DNA of 64,000 nucleotides from Paenibacillus phytorum. Its GTDB lineage: Bacteria; Bacillota; Bacilli; Paenibacillales; NBRC-103111. A program made the translations under genes and the position numbers. Every line of letters begins with the position of its first letter. Positions within the stretch are counted from its first letter, which is position 1. Below are positions 23,300 to 32,701 of the stretch, in pieces. Location of the stretch: positions 124,001 to 188,000 of the forward strand of contig NZ_WHOA01000197.1 in assembly GCF_013141715.1 (NCBI RefSeq), in the 5' to 3' direction. Under the pieces are notes generated by a model. It did not search any database, was not told where the DNA came from, and saw only the letters and a program-made list of their open reading frames with translations.

Positions 23300-24043
23300 T
23301 TAGATAAACCCGCCATTGACGCGGATCGTTTGACCAGTTATCCATTGGGATTCTTTACTTGCCAAAAATAAGACAACACCTGATATGTCGTTTGGCTCAC
23401 CGATTCGCCCAAAAGCGTTCATTTTGCGCATACCTTCAATTTGCTCTTCCGTTTTACCCGCAGTAAAAAGTTCTGTATTAACTGGACCGGGAGCTACTGC
23501 GTTAATCGTAATGCCTTTCGAGCCAAATTCCTTCGCGAGTTGGCGAGTGAACTGTTCAACAGCTCCTTTCGTACCGGCATAAACGCTGTAGGTCGGGAAC
23601 ATACTACCGAGGACAGAGGTTGAGAAGTTAATGATTCGACCATTATCACTCAAATATTTGGCTGCTTGTTGGCAAGCAAAGAAGGTACCTTTGACATTGA
23701 CATTAAACTGCTTGTCGAAATCTTCTTCTGTGATATTAGCTATAGGCTTTGTAATTATGAGGCCAGCGTTATTGACAAGAATATCTACTTTGCCATAGGC
23801 TTCAATCGTTTTCTGGAACATGAGCTCAATGTCAGATACGCGGCTAATATCAGCGTGAATGGCTGTTGCGATACCACTGTTCTGTTCAATCCCATGAACG
23901 ACCTCTGCAGCTTTCGCTGGATTGCTGGCGTAATTTACAACAACCTTGGCTCCGTTTCGAGCCAACTCCTCTGCGATCTCACGTCCCATTCCTCTAGACG
24001 CTCCTATGACTAACGCTACTTTACCTTCTAATTTTTTCTCCAT
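23300..24043 (-). CDS. SDR-family oxidoreductase (FabG-like)
   Basis: 247 residues. NAD(P)-binding GASRGMGREIAEEL, NNAG at ~90, catalytic Ser in FSTSVLG and the YxxxK motif in YAGTKGAVEQF, with C-terminal SQWITGQTIRVNGGFI. This is the classical short-chain dehydrogenase layout close to 3-oxoacyl-ACP reductases, but many act on other keto compounds. GAGGAAC precedes the start. Single gene between convergent and divergent neighbours; no fatty-acid genes nearby, so fabG itself is unlikely. Confidence 0.9.
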   Translation of the reverse strand: MEKKLEGKVALVIGASRGMGREIAEELARNGAKVVVNYASNPAKAAEVVHGIEQNSGIATAIHADISRVSDIELMFQKTIEAYGKVDILVNNAGLIITKPIANITEEDFDKQFNVNVKGTFFACQQAAKYLSDNGRIINFSTSVLGSMFPTYSVYAGTKGAVEQFTRQLAKEFGSKGITINAVAPGPVNTELFTAGKTEEQIEGMRKMNAFGRIGEPNDISGVVLFLASKESQWITGQTIRVNGGFI

Positions 24044-24321
24044 AGTAGTTCCTCCTCATATTGGTTCATACAGGTCCGTTGATTCAAACTTGGTTGATAT
24101 TGATTTGATTATATCAGGTCAAAAACAAAAATAAAGTGACAATATTATAATTTTGTCATTAAACAAAATGTTACTGTCCATAAATAGGATTGGTTGATAG
24201 TTTTGCATCAACTCATAGTATTAGTAGCTTAGCTTCTGACTCTATCCAAAACACGTATATCATGATATATTAATGGTATCGTATGATATAACATTTGGTT
24301 GGGCGCAGGGGGTAGGTAGCA

Positions 24322-25452
24322 TTGTCAATAGATTCGAGACCCATTTACGAGCGAATATTCGAAACGCTGCGTGAAGAAATTATACAACGTAAATATAACG
24401 TTGGAGACCGCGTTCCTTCCGAGAAGGAACTGGCGGATGAATATAATGTGAGCCGGATTACGAGTAAAAAGGCGCTGGAGATGCTGGCTGAAGAACGTCT
24501 CATTGTGCGTAAGCCAGGAAGAGGCTCTTTTGTCATGGAAGGCGGGGGAATTCCGTCTGAAGGACCATCTGTAGGTGAGAGAACCAAGCATACGCTGATT
24601 GGCTTAGTCATAACGGATTTCGGCAATACCTTCGGCACGGAAATGATTTATGGCATGGAGCAGGCTTCCGCTGAGCACGATAGCTTCCTAGTACTGCGCA
24701 GATCGTTTGGTGTGCCTGAGAATGAAGTAAAGGCTATTCGATCGTTTCTTGAATTAGGCGTGGATGGCATTATTGTGTTTCCTGCACAAGGGGAGTTCTA
24801 TAATGATGAACTTCTTAAGTTGGTCATACAGCAATTTCCTTTAGTTCTCGTTGACCGTCATCTCAAAGGGGTAGCCGCGGCTTCGATTAGTACAGATAAC
24901 ATAACCGCTGCTCGCACGGGTGCTGACTATTTACTTGATTTGGGGCATAAGCAGATTTGCTTACTTACGCCGCCGCCCATGGATACTACAGCTATTGAGG
25001 ACCGTATTGAAGGCTTCGTGCGGGCTCATGCGGAACGCGGGGTAATGGTGGACCGGTCGCTCTGGTTAGATGAAATCACCTCTACGCTGCCCAATTCTTT
25101 TCATTCACCTAATATTGATAAAGATATCCAAATGATTAGTGAGCACCTGCGAAGCAATCCGCAAATTACCGCCTTGTTCGCAATGGAATATAATATTGCT
25201 CTATTAGCCAAGGCTGCCGTGGAACAAATGGGACTTCAGATACCTGAGGATATTTCAATTATTTGTTTTGATAGCCCTCCTACGACGCTTGGCAGCGGCT
25301 ATCGCTTTACTCATTTGATCCAAGCGGAGGATGAAATAGGCAAGCTTGCTGTAGAGAATGTGCTAAAGCTGAAGCGAGGCGAGAAGGTTGCCAATAAAAT
25401 AAGTCTGGAAGCAAAACTAATCATCGGGGAGTCAACAGGACCCTCCAAATGA
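24322..25452 (+). CDS. GntR-LacI hybrid transcriptional repressor (AraR-like)
   Basis: 376 residues. The N-terminal GntR winged helix (PIYERIFETLREEIIQRKY, VPSEKELADEYNVSRITSKK) is joined to a periplasmic-binding-protein-like sensor of the LacI type (IGLVITDFGNTFGTEMIYGM, GVDGIIVFPAQGEF, ALFAMEYNIALLAKAAVEQM). TTG 24322 follows AGGGGGTAGG. The same architecture is known for AraR. It stands directly before the mannan-degradation genes, so its inducer is probably a manno-oligosaccharide. Palindromic TATCATGATA/TATCGTATGATA sequences lie upstream of its own start and a related TATCGTATACATA lies in the promoter of the next gene. Confidence 0.85.
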   Translation: MSIDSRPIYERIFETLREEIIQRKYNVGDRVPSEKELADEYNVSRITSKKALEMLAEERLIVRKPGRGSFVMEGGGIPSEGPSVGERTKHTLIGLVITDFGNTFGTEMIYGMEQASAEHDSFLVLRRSFGVPENEVKAIRSFLELGVDGIIVFPAQGEFYNDELLKLVIQQFPLVLVDRHLKGVAAASISTDNITAARTGADYLLDLGHKQICLLTPPPMDTTAIEDRIEGFVRAHAERGVMVDRSLWLDEITSTLPNSFHSPNIDKDIQMISEHLRSNPQITALFAMEYNIALLAKAAVEQMGLQIPEDISIICFDSPPTTLGSGYRFTHLIQAEDEIGKLAVENVLKLKRGEKVANKISLEAKLIIGESTGPSK

Positions 25453-25566
25453 TACGGCGGATAAATCATCATGGATACGAAACTTGAGACTGCTAATCTA
25501 GTAGTCTCTTTTTAATTAGTATATCAAATGTTTTGAATGATATGTAAATAGTATGATAAATATATA

Positions 25567-25615
25567 TTGACATATCGTATACATACCAATATAATCGTAA
25601 ATGTAAGCGGTTTAT
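25567..25615 (+). promoter_or_regulatory. Perfect sigma-A promoter with operator-like spacer and downstream cre-like site
   Basis: TTGACA (25567-25572), a 17-base spacer and TATAAT (25590-25595) match consensus fully. The spacer holds ATATCGTATACATA, like the dyads upstream of the adjacent repressor gene. TGTAAGCGGTTTAT at 25602-25615 matches 12 of 14 positions of the CcpA cre consensus. So both substrate-specific and catabolite repression of the mannan genes are likely. Confidence 0.7.
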
Positions 25616-25642
25616 TTATTGGAATAGAGAGGAGCGAACCCG

Positions 25643-26977
25643 ATGACGAATGAGGCTAAGTTACCTGCATCGATGAGTAAACTCATTGAGCAAGTAAGTG
25701 ACGAATTACTGAAGGAACAACGGCCGAAGCTAGTTGCTATGTTCCGCGATTGCTTCTCCAACACGTATCAAACGACGATTCAAAGCCTAGAGGACGGATC
25801 AACTTTCGTAATCACTGGTGATATACCAGCCATGTGGCTCCGTGACTCATCGGCTCAGGTTCGAGCTTATCTGCTTCTAGCGAATGAGGATTCCAGCTTG
25901 GCGGATATGATTGAAGGTGTGGTTAAACGACAAATACAATATATTCAACTTGATCCGTATGCCAATGCATTTAATATGAAGCCAACCAGCGCAGGTCATC
26001 AGAATGACTTGACCCAAATGAGCCCTTGGATCTGGGAGCGTAAATACGAAATCGATTCGCTATGTTATCCTATTCAGCTCAGTTATTTACTTTGGAAAGC
26101 AACAGGGAGAACCACGCATTTCAATGATGCCTATCGATCTGCTGTTCATGCGATCCTTAATCTTTGGAGCGTTGAACAAGATCATGAGACAAAGTCTCCT
26201 TATCGCTTCCAACGATTGAATTGCCCTCCGACAGACACGTTAACGAGAGATGGAAAGGGCAGTCCAGTTGGATTTACGGGAATGACATGGTCAGCTTTCC
26301 GCCCTAGCGACGATGCTTGTTCGTACGGATATTTGATTCCCGCAAACATGTTTGCTGTTGTGGTACTCGGTTATATCGCTGAAATCGCAGAGCAGATATG
26401 GCAGGATGCCAGTCTTAGCCGTGAATCACTTAAGCTGGCCGCTGAGATTAAACAGGGAATAGAAGCATTCGGAACGATCGAGCATCCCAAGTTCGGTACG
26501 ATGTTTGCTTATGAGACGGATGGACTTGGCAACTTCAATCTAATGGACGATGCCAACGTGCCCAGCTTGCTCTCGATTCCATACTTGGGATATGCCGCCG
26601 AATCCGATCCCATTTATCAGCATACACGCAGCTTTATACTTAGTGATGAAAACCCTTACTTCTATACGGGAAAAGCGGCTCAGGGGATCGGCAGTCCGCA
26701 TACGCCGGATCGCTACATTTGGCATATTTCCCTTGCGATTCAAGGTCTTACGGCTTCAAGCCGGGAGGAAAAGCTGCGTATCCTTGATATGTTAGCCGAC
26801 ACGGATGCTGGAACGGGCCTGATGCATGAGGGCTTCCACGTGGACGATCCGTCGCAATATACGCGGCCATGGTTCTCCTGGGCGAACTCCATGTTCAGCG
26901 AGTTGGTGTTAGACGCATGTGGCCTATCGATTAAGAAGCTGCTGAAAGATCGCGTGAACGCATCGCACTCATCCTAG
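25643..26977 (+). CDS. GH125 exo-alpha-1,6-mannosidase
   Basis: 444 residues matching GH125 (formerly DUF1237): FRDCFSNTYQTTI, GDIPAMWLRDSSAQVRAYL, WERKYEIDSLCYPIQL, TGMTWSAFRPSDDACSYGY, and the C-terminal DTGTGLMHEGFHVDDPS-like block (here TDAGTGLMHEGFHVDD). GH125 enzymes are inverting exo-alpha-1,6-mannosidases. There is no signal peptide, so it acts in the cytoplasm on imported manno-oligosaccharides. ATG 25643 follows AGAGGAG. First gene of the mannan locus, directly behind the strong regulated promoter. Confidence 0.9.
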   Translation: MTNEAKLPASMSKLIEQVSDELLKEQRPKLVAMFRDCFSNTYQTTIQSLEDGSTFVITGDIPAMWLRDSSAQVRAYLLLANEDSSLADMIEGVVKRQIQYIQLDPYANAFNMKPTSAGHQNDLTQMSPWIWERKYEIDSLCYPIQLSYLLWKATGRTTHFNDAYRSAVHAILNLWSVEQDHETKSPYRFQRLNCPPTDTLTRDGKGSPVGFTGMTWSAFRPSDDACSYGYLIPANMFAVVVLGYIAEIAEQIWQDASLSRESLKLAAEIKQGIEAFGTIEHPKFGTMFAYETDGLGNFNLMDDANVPSLLSIPYLGYAAESDPIYQHTRSFILSDENPYFYTGKAAQGIGSPHTPDRYIWHISLAIQGLTASSREEKLRILDMLADTDAGTGLMHEGFHVDDPSQYTRPWFSWANSMFSELVLDACGLSIKKLLKDRVNASHSS

Positions 26978-27146
26978 GTTATACAGGGGGTGGAACCCCC
27001 TTTTAACAGTAGATAAGAAAGTATAAATTTTATTACACTTCGCGTCATCAGTCTTGACAAACGCGCTCGTCCCTGAAGGACGACGGAGTCGTTTATCCTT
27101 GTAGCAACTGCACTTGTAACGTTTACTTAAAAAGGGAGGAAGAAAC

Positions 27147-28475
27147 ATGAAAAAATGGATGACCGTTTTAACTGCTCTCTCGCTCACGTTTAGTTTGGCA
27201 GCATGCAGCACGAAAACTGGCGGGGATCAATCGGCTGAAAGCAAGAAGCCTGAGGCCACGACAGTACCAGCAGCATCGACAGCTGCAACCAAAGGAGCAC
27301 CGGTAGAAATTACGTTCTGGGGCGACTGGGGCGGAGAAGGTGAAAAGCAGTTTGTGATGATGGCTGATGCATTCAATAAATCGCAAGACAAGATTAAAGT
27401 TAAATATGTTCTGCAGGAAGATATGATCACGAAGTTTCTGACAGCGGCTACCTCAGGCGGTTCGCCTGATATTATGTTCTGGGACAGATGGCGGACTTCG
27501 CTGTATGCATCCAAGAACGTGCTTCACCCGATCGACGATTATTTGAAAAAAGACAACATTAACCGTGGTGATTATTACGATGAAGCCTTGAAGGAGCTTT
27601 CCTCTGGCGGTAAGCTGTACGGTCTTCCTTTGACGGTTGATGCGCGCGCACTGTTTTATAATAAGAAATTGTTTGCTGAGAAAGGACTACAACCTCCAAA
27701 AACTTGGGATGAGCTGGAAAACGCAGCTAAGCAGTTAACGGTATGGGAAGGCGATAAGCTAGTTCGTTCCGGTATGTCGATGCAGGATAATGGTCTGTTC
27801 AATATGTGGCTGCAGCAAGCAGGCGGTTCTATGATGACCAGCGATCTGAAGAAAACGAATTTCAATAATGACCAGGGCAAGCAGGTCCTCGATTTCTGGG
27901 ATAAATTGATCAATAAGGATAAGGTTTATAAAGTTGGGTTTGAAAAAGGTCTTGGCGAAGGCACGGATGCTTTCGTGACCGGGAAAGTAGCTATGACCTA
28001 TACAGGTCCATGGATGCTATCAACTTATAAGAAATACGGCAAGGATCTTGATTTCGGTGTTGTTCCTCCTCCAACTGGACCTGGCGGCGCCAAAGGAAGC
28101 GTCATGGGCGGCTTCGGTCTCGTTATTCCAGCGGGCTCCAAGCATAAAGACGAGGCATGGGAATTCGAGAAGTGGTGGTTAGCAAATAAAGACAACACGC
28201 TGCTATGGGCGAAAACAAGCTTAAACCTGCCAGGCTTCAAACCGGCGCTGCAGGATCCGTTCTTCAAGGACGATCCGAACTGGAAGCCATTCATGGATAC
28301 CCTGGAATTCGCGAAAATTCGTCCGCAGCATCCAGGATACTCAGTTATGGAAGGCGACGGTCTGATGCCGAATATTGAGCTATTCATTCAAGGCAAGCAG
28401 GATGCGGCCACGACGCTCAAGAAGGGGCAAGACCAAGGTGATAAGCTGTTGGATCAGAACGCAGCAGGGAAGTAA
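27147..28475 (+). CDS. Sugar ABC transporter substrate-binding lipoprotein
   Basis: 442 residues, extracellular solute-binding protein family 1. The signal peptide ends at a clear lipobox, SLAACST. The start of the mature fold is VEITFWGDWGGEGEKQF, with SPDIMFWDRWRTSLYAS, YGLPLTVDARALFYNKKLF and AMTYTGPWMLSTYKKYG. Anchored on the outer face of the membrane, it should bind alpha-1,6-manno-oligosaccharides released by GH76 and hand them to the two permeases that follow. ATG 27147 follows AGGGAGGAAG. Confidence 0.9.
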   Translation: MKKWMTVLTALSLTFSLAACSTKTGGDQSAESKKPEATTVPAASTAATKGAPVEITFWGDWGGEGEKQFVMMADAFNKSQDKIKVKYVLQEDMITKFLTAATSGGSPDIMFWDRWRTSLYASKNVLHPIDDYLKKDNINRGDYYDEALKELSSGGKLYGLPLTVDARALFYNKKLFAEKGLQPPKTWDELENAAKQLTVWEGDKLVRSGMSMQDNGLFNMWLQQAGGSMMTSDLKKTNFNNDQGKQVLDFWDKLINKDKVYKVGFEKGLGEGTDAFVTGKVAMTYTGPWMLSTYKKYGKDLDFGVVPPPTGPGGAKGSVMGGFGLVIPAGSKHKDEAWEFEKWWLANKDNTLLWAKTSLNLPGFKPALQDPFFKDDPNWKPFMDTLEFAKIRPQHPGYSVMEGDGLMPNIELFIQGKQDAATTLKKGQDQGDKLLDQNAAGK

Positions 28476-28528
28476 CTAGAAATGCGGGGGAGGGTTATCC
28501 CTCCCTTTTTGTGGAAGGGGGAATTCTC

Positions 28529-29413
28529 TTGGCATCGATAACCAAGCTGGGTCGACATCAAGCTAGGATGGGTTATCTCTTTATTACGCCAACGATTTTG
28601 CTATTTATTATTTTTACAATCATTCCGGTGATCATGGCGTTCTATCTAAGCTTTACGAATTATGACATTGTGAGTAAAAACGATTTCGTTGGATTGGATA
28701 ACTACAAGCGTCTAGCAGAAGATAACATCTTTTGGACGACTTTAAAAAACGTTTTGTTTTACTCCGTCCTTTATATTCCGCTGAATATTGCCATTTCTTT
28801 ATCGATGGCCTTGTTGTTTATGCGCAGCCGCTTCGGCGTTAAGCTGTTTCGTACAGCCGGGTATTTGCCAACGTTAACCTCTGGCGTTGCTGCGGCCACG
28901 GTGTGGATATGGCTGCTTAACCCCGAGTTCGGACTCGTAAACGATATTTTGAGCAAGTTTGGAATCACAGGACCTTCCTGGTTGGCTGAAATGCCTTACG
29001 CCATGCTGTCCATTGTGTTAGTGACCTTGTGGCAATCCGTTGGAGCGAACATGATCATTTATTTAGCGGGACTTAATGGGGTTCCCGATCATCTGTATGA
29101 ATCCGCAAAGCTGGACGGAGCTAATGCTTGGCAGTCCTTTCGCTATATTACTTGGCCAGTGCTGAGGCCGACCACCTTTTTCGTAAGTACAATGGCCATC
29201 ATTGGCGCGCTGCAGTTATTTGACCAGGCGTTCGTATTGACCAAGGGCGGTCCCGCCAACTCGACGAAAACAACGGTGTATCATATTTATCAGCAAGGCT
29301 TCAATCAGCTGCAGATGGGCTATGCCGATGCCATGGCGTTTGCACTGTCTATCATTATTTTAGTATTTTCGCTCATTAATATGAGACTAAACAAAGAGGA
29401 ATCCGTGATCTAG
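28529..29413 (+). CDS. Sugar ABC transporter permease (MalF/UgpA type)
   Basis: About 294 residues with six membrane segments: YLFITPTILLFIIFTIIPVI near the start and the cytoplasmic EAA loop ESAKLDGANAWQSFRYITWP. The TTG at 28529 was preferred because GAAGGGGGA lies six to fourteen bases before it; a GTG at 28511 overlaps that site. Pairs with the permease gene 12 bases downstream. No ATPase gene is in the locus, so the transporter probably uses a shared MsmX-type ATPase encoded elsewhere. Confidence 0.9.
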   Translation: MASITKLGRHQARMGYLFITPTILLFIIFTIIPVIMAFYLSFTNYDIVSKNDFVGLDNYKRLAEDNIFWTTLKNVLFYSVLYIPLNIAISLSMALLFMRSRFGVKLFRTAGYLPTLTSGVAAATVWIWLLNPEFGLVNDILSKFGITGPSWLAEMPYAMLSIVLVTLWQSVGANMIIYLAGLNGVPDHLYESAKLDGANAWQSFRYITWPVLRPTTFFVSTMAIIGALQLFDQAFVLTKGGPANSTKTTVYHIYQQGFNQLQMGYADAMAFALSIIILVFSLINMRLNKEESVI

Positions 29414-29425
29414 GAGGGATGGAAA

Positions 29426-30295
29426 GTGAAACAACAGTACTATTGGCAAACGACAATCATGTATATCATTTCCATCGCTGTCTGCATCGTCATGGTCGTC
29501 CCGTTTGTATGGAGTCTTATCACTTCCATCCGTCCGGATGAAGAGATTTTCATGCTGCCGATCCAATGGATCCCTTCTAGCATAACGTTTGAGCATTATC
29601 GCAAGGCGTTTGAGCTCGTTCCATTTGCTCTGTATTTCTGGAATTCCTTTTACCTTGCGTTCATGGGAGTACTCTTCAACTTGCTATTTGGTTCTTTAAG
29701 CGGATATGCCTTCGCTAAGCTTCATTTCCGCGGAAGAGATACGATGTTCAAAATTCTGCTCGCTGCCATGATGATACCTGGTGTTGTAACGATGATCCCG
29801 CAATTTTTCGTGCTGAAGCACATTCCTTTCCTGGGAGGAAATGATTGGCTGGGCGGTGGCGGCAATGGCTTGCTCAATACATTTTGGGCGATTATTTTGC
29901 CAGGAGCGTCGGGATCCTTTGCGGTATTTTTTATGAGGCAATTTTTCGTGTCTTTACCTAGTGACTTGCAGGAAGTGGCTCGAATTGAAGGCAGCGGGGA
30001 GCTTCGTATCTTCTGGAACATCTATATTCCGCTCGCGAAGCCGGCTTTGGCAACACTCGGCATATTCACCTTTCAAGCAGGCTGGAACAGCTTTCTCGGT
30101 CCGCTCATTATGCTTAACGACCCTGCCAAGAAAACGATTCAGCTAGGCTTAGCTGCTTTTACTTATAACAAACAGGTTGATTTCGGCCCGTTGATGGCAG
30201 GTGCTTTAATTGCGGTAGTGCCGATCCTGATCTTGTTCCTGCTGCTGCAGAAGTATTTTGTGCAAGGAATCGCTTTTACAGGAACGAAAGGATAG
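29426..30295 (+). CDS. Sugar ABC transporter permease (MalG/UgpE type)
   Basis: 289 residues, six membrane segments: TIMYIISIAVCIVMVVPFVW first, then FNLLFGSLSGYAFAKL. The EAA loop is QEVARIEGSGELRIFWNIYI followed by P. GTG 29426 follows TAGGAGGG. Second permease of the putative manno-oligosaccharide importer, 12 bases after the first. It is followed at 30 bases by the exported GH76, in the same transcript. Confidence 0.9.
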   Translation: MKQQYYWQTTIMYIISIAVCIVMVVPFVWSLITSIRPDEEIFMLPIQWIPSSITFEHYRKAFELVPFALYFWNSFYLAFMGVLFNLLFGSLSGYAFAKLHFRGRDTMFKILLAAMMIPGVVTMIPQFFVLKHIPFLGGNDWLGGGGNGLLNTFWAIILPGASGSFAVFFMRQFFVSLPSDLQEVARIEGSGELRIFWNIYIPLAKPALATLGIFTFQAGWNSFLGPLIMLNDPAKKTIQLGLAAFTYNKQVDFGPLMAGALIAVVPILILFLLLQKYFVQGIAFTGTKG

Positions 30296-30325
30296 TACGC
30301 AAGTCGGACAGATAGGTGAAGCGAA

Positions 30326-31504
30326 TTGACAATTCGATTAAAAATGATCATAGCCCTGATGATTGTTGGGATAGGCATCATTATGGCTGCTAGCTGGGGA
30401 GTGGAGACAATGGATAAAAACAATAAGATGGCCGATGTGCAAGTGAGTACAAATAGAGAAACCTGGGAGCAGCGTGCGGATCTAGCGCAAGCTGGGCTGC
30501 TTAAGCAATATTGGAACGGAAAGCTGAACTTATTCGATAATTTGTCGCCTTGCAACGATCTATGTAATGAGAAGTTCCATTATTGGTGGCAAGCGCATGG
30601 AGTAGATACGCTAGTGGACGCTTATGCAAGAACGGGCGATACGGCGTATAAGGGCTACCTGGCGAACATGTATCAGGGGATTTTGGATCGTAATGGCGGC
30701 GTATTGCCGAATGATTTCTACGATGATATGGAATGGTTGGCTCTAGCTTGGCTCCGTGCTTATAACGCTACAGGTGACGAGAAATACAAGGAAGCCGCGC
30801 TTGAGCTCTGGGAAGATATTAAGACGGGCTGGAACGAAGAGCAAGGCGGAGGCATTGCATGGCGCAAGCCGCAGCTTGATTATAAGAATACACCGGCGAA
30901 TGCTCCAGCAGCCATTCTAGCTGCTAGATTGTATAAGCAGTTCGGCAAGTCGGAGGATCTAGCTTGGGCGAAAAAGATTTACGATTGGCAGAAGGCTAAT
31001 CTTGTTGATCCGGATTCGGGCTTTGTCTGGGATGGGAAAAACCGCGAGGGAGACGGTAAGATTGATAAAGGCTGGGAATTCTCCTATTGCCAAGGTGTTT
31101 ACATCGGAGCAGGGGTTGCGCTGTATCAGGCGACTGGGGACAAGAGCTATCTGGCGGATGCCGCTCGGACTGCACAAGCATCTAAGCTCAGGCTGACAAG
31201 TCCGGTAACAGGCATGCTGCCAAGTGAAAGCAATGGAGACGGCGGCTTGTTCAAAGGGATATATGTCCGTTATTTGGCGGAGCTTGTACTTGCGGACCCT
31301 GGTCAGAAGGAGTCGCTTGAGCTTCTTGTAACGAATGCAGACAGTCTCTGGAAGTACGGTAGAGATGAGCAGCGCGTCATGTTCAGTAAATCATGGGCGG
31401 CAACACCTGAGCCTGCTGAGGATTTGAGCGTGAATCTGAGCGGCGTTATGCTGCTGGAGCGTATGGCTGAGCTGGAGAAGCAAGGATTGCTGAAACAGAA
31501 CTAA
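30326..31504 (+). CDS. GH76 endo-alpha-1,6-mannanase, exported or membrane-anchored
   Basis: 392 residues. An N-terminal hydrophobic segment (MIIALMIVGIGIIMAASWG) targets it out of the cytoplasm. The GH76 alpha/alpha-barrel has FHYWWQAHGVDTLVDAYART, the catalytic Asp pair Asp133-Asp134 in FYDDMEWLALAWLRAY, and GGIAWRKPQLDYKNTPANAP. GH76 enzymes cut the alpha-1,6-mannan backbone of fungal walls or actinobacterial lipomannan. TTG 30326 follows AGGTGAAG. A second GH76 without signal follows, so this one is the depolymerase outside and the other works inside. Confidence 0.88.
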   Translation: MTIRLKMIIALMIVGIGIIMAASWGVETMDKNNKMADVQVSTNRETWEQRADLAQAGLLKQYWNGKLNLFDNLSPCNDLCNEKFHYWWQAHGVDTLVDAYARTGDTAYKGYLANMYQGILDRNGGVLPNDFYDDMEWLALAWLRAYNATGDEKYKEAALELWEDIKTGWNEEQGGGIAWRKPQLDYKNTPANAPAAILAARLYKQFGKSEDLAWAKKIYDWQKANLVDPDSGFVWDGKNREGDGKIDKGWEFSYCQGVYIGAGVALYQATGDKSYLADAARTAQASKLRLTSPVTGMLPSESNGDGGLFKGIYVRYLAELVLADPGQKESLELLVTNADSLWKYGRDEQRVMFSKSWAATPEPAEDLSVNLSGVMLLERMAELEKQGLLKQN

Positions 31505-31572
31505 AGTATTAAGTGCAGGGGCAGCCGAAAATCTGCCCCTTTATTTTTAGGCACAGAGGAGTCGAGGGATAG

Positions 31573-32604
31573 ATGAATGCAGCAGCGATGGCAGAACAAC
31601 TGCAAACGATTTTGCACAAGCTTTATTGGAATCCGGATACACAGATTATGAATCAGTGGGACGACAGTTTAACTGTCAATCGCCCTGACGAAAATTACTA
31701 TTATTGGTGGCAAGCACATGCTGCGGATGTCATCCTTGACGGCTATGCGCGAACCGGCAATGTGGACTATTTGAACCGATTAGAGCAGCTGTTCCACGGT
31801 ATTCTTCGCTCCAACGGAGGAACGTTTCGCCATCAATATTATGATGATATGCAGTGGATGGCGCTAGCTTGGCTAAGGGCTTACGACATGACAGGCGCTC
31901 AGATGTACCGGGAGAGTGTTGCCGACTTGTGGGAAGACATCCGAGGAGGATGGAATGAGCATATGGGTGGCGGGATTGCTTGGCGAAAAAATCAGCTCGA
32001 TTACAAAAACACGCCAGCTAACGCTCCAGCCGTTATCTTAGCAGTGCGATTGTTTCAACGATTTGGCGATGAAGCGGATTTGGCTTGGGCACAAAAAATC
32101 TATGATTGGAACAAAAGGACGTTAACCGATCCCGTTGATGGATTCGTATTCGATGGCATTAATCGACTCGGCGACGAGAAGATAGATAGGGACTGGCAGT
32201 TTACTTATTGTCAGGGCGTCTTCATCGGGGCTGGCATCGAATTATACATCTGTACAGGGGATTCAGTTTATCTGGAGGATGCCTGCCGCACGGCAGCTGC
32301 GGTGAAGAACCGATTGTGCGACAGTGCTACAGGGATGCTGCCCGATGAAGGAATCGACGATACAGGTTTATTCAAAGGGATACTGATCAGGTATCTGCTG
32401 AATTTGACGGAGATTCACCTCGAATTTGAGCTGCCAGCAAAGCTTATTGAGCAAAATGCAATCACGCTTTTGGAGCAAGGCATAGACAACATCGGACGTG
32501 TCGGCACAGATTGGACAATACCTCCTGAAGGCCCCATTCAGTTAAGTGTGATGCTAAGCGGTGTTATGTTACTGGAGGCGTATGCATCACTTCAAACAAA
32601 TTAG
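31573..32604 (+). CDS. GH76 alpha-1,6-mannanase, cytoplasmic paralogue
   Basis: 343 residues, closely similar along its whole length to the upstream GH76, but beginning directly with the catalytic domain (MAEQLQTILHKLYWNP), with no signal peptide. YYWWQAHAADVILDGYART and the catalytic Asp91-Asp92 in YYDDMQWMALAWLRAYD are intact, as is GGIAWRKNQLDYKNTPANAP. It probably trims imported manno-oligosaccharides together with GH125. The pair suggests an in-place duplication followed by a change of location. ATG 31573 follows AGAGGAG. Confidence 0.88.
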   Translation: MNAAAMAEQLQTILHKLYWNPDTQIMNQWDDSLTVNRPDENYYYWWQAHAADVILDGYARTGNVDYLNRLEQLFHGILRSNGGTFRHQYYDDMQWMALAWLRAYDMTGAQMYRESVADLWEDIRGGWNEHMGGGIAWRKNQLDYKNTPANAPAVILAVRLFQRFGDEADLAWAQKIYDWNKRTLTDPVDGFVFDGINRLGDEKIDRDWQFTYCQGVFIGAGIELYICTGDSVYLEDACRTAAAVKNRLCDSATGMLPDEGIDDTGLFKGILIRYLLNLTEIHLEFELPAKLIEQNAITLLEQGIDNIGRVGTDWTIPPEGPIQLSVMLSGVMLLEAYASLQTN

Positions 32605-32701
32605 AGATAAATTGGCGCTGAAGGGAGGTGAAATTTACATTTTTGAAAGCGCATTCACAACAACTAATTTTAAATGAGAAAAGGAGTTGTTTTATGTGAT
32701 C

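Noticed and set aside
23300..24043. fabG of fatty-acid synthesis
   Set aside because: The SDR motifs fit, but no fab genes are near and the gene is monocistronic, so a general SDR call is safer.
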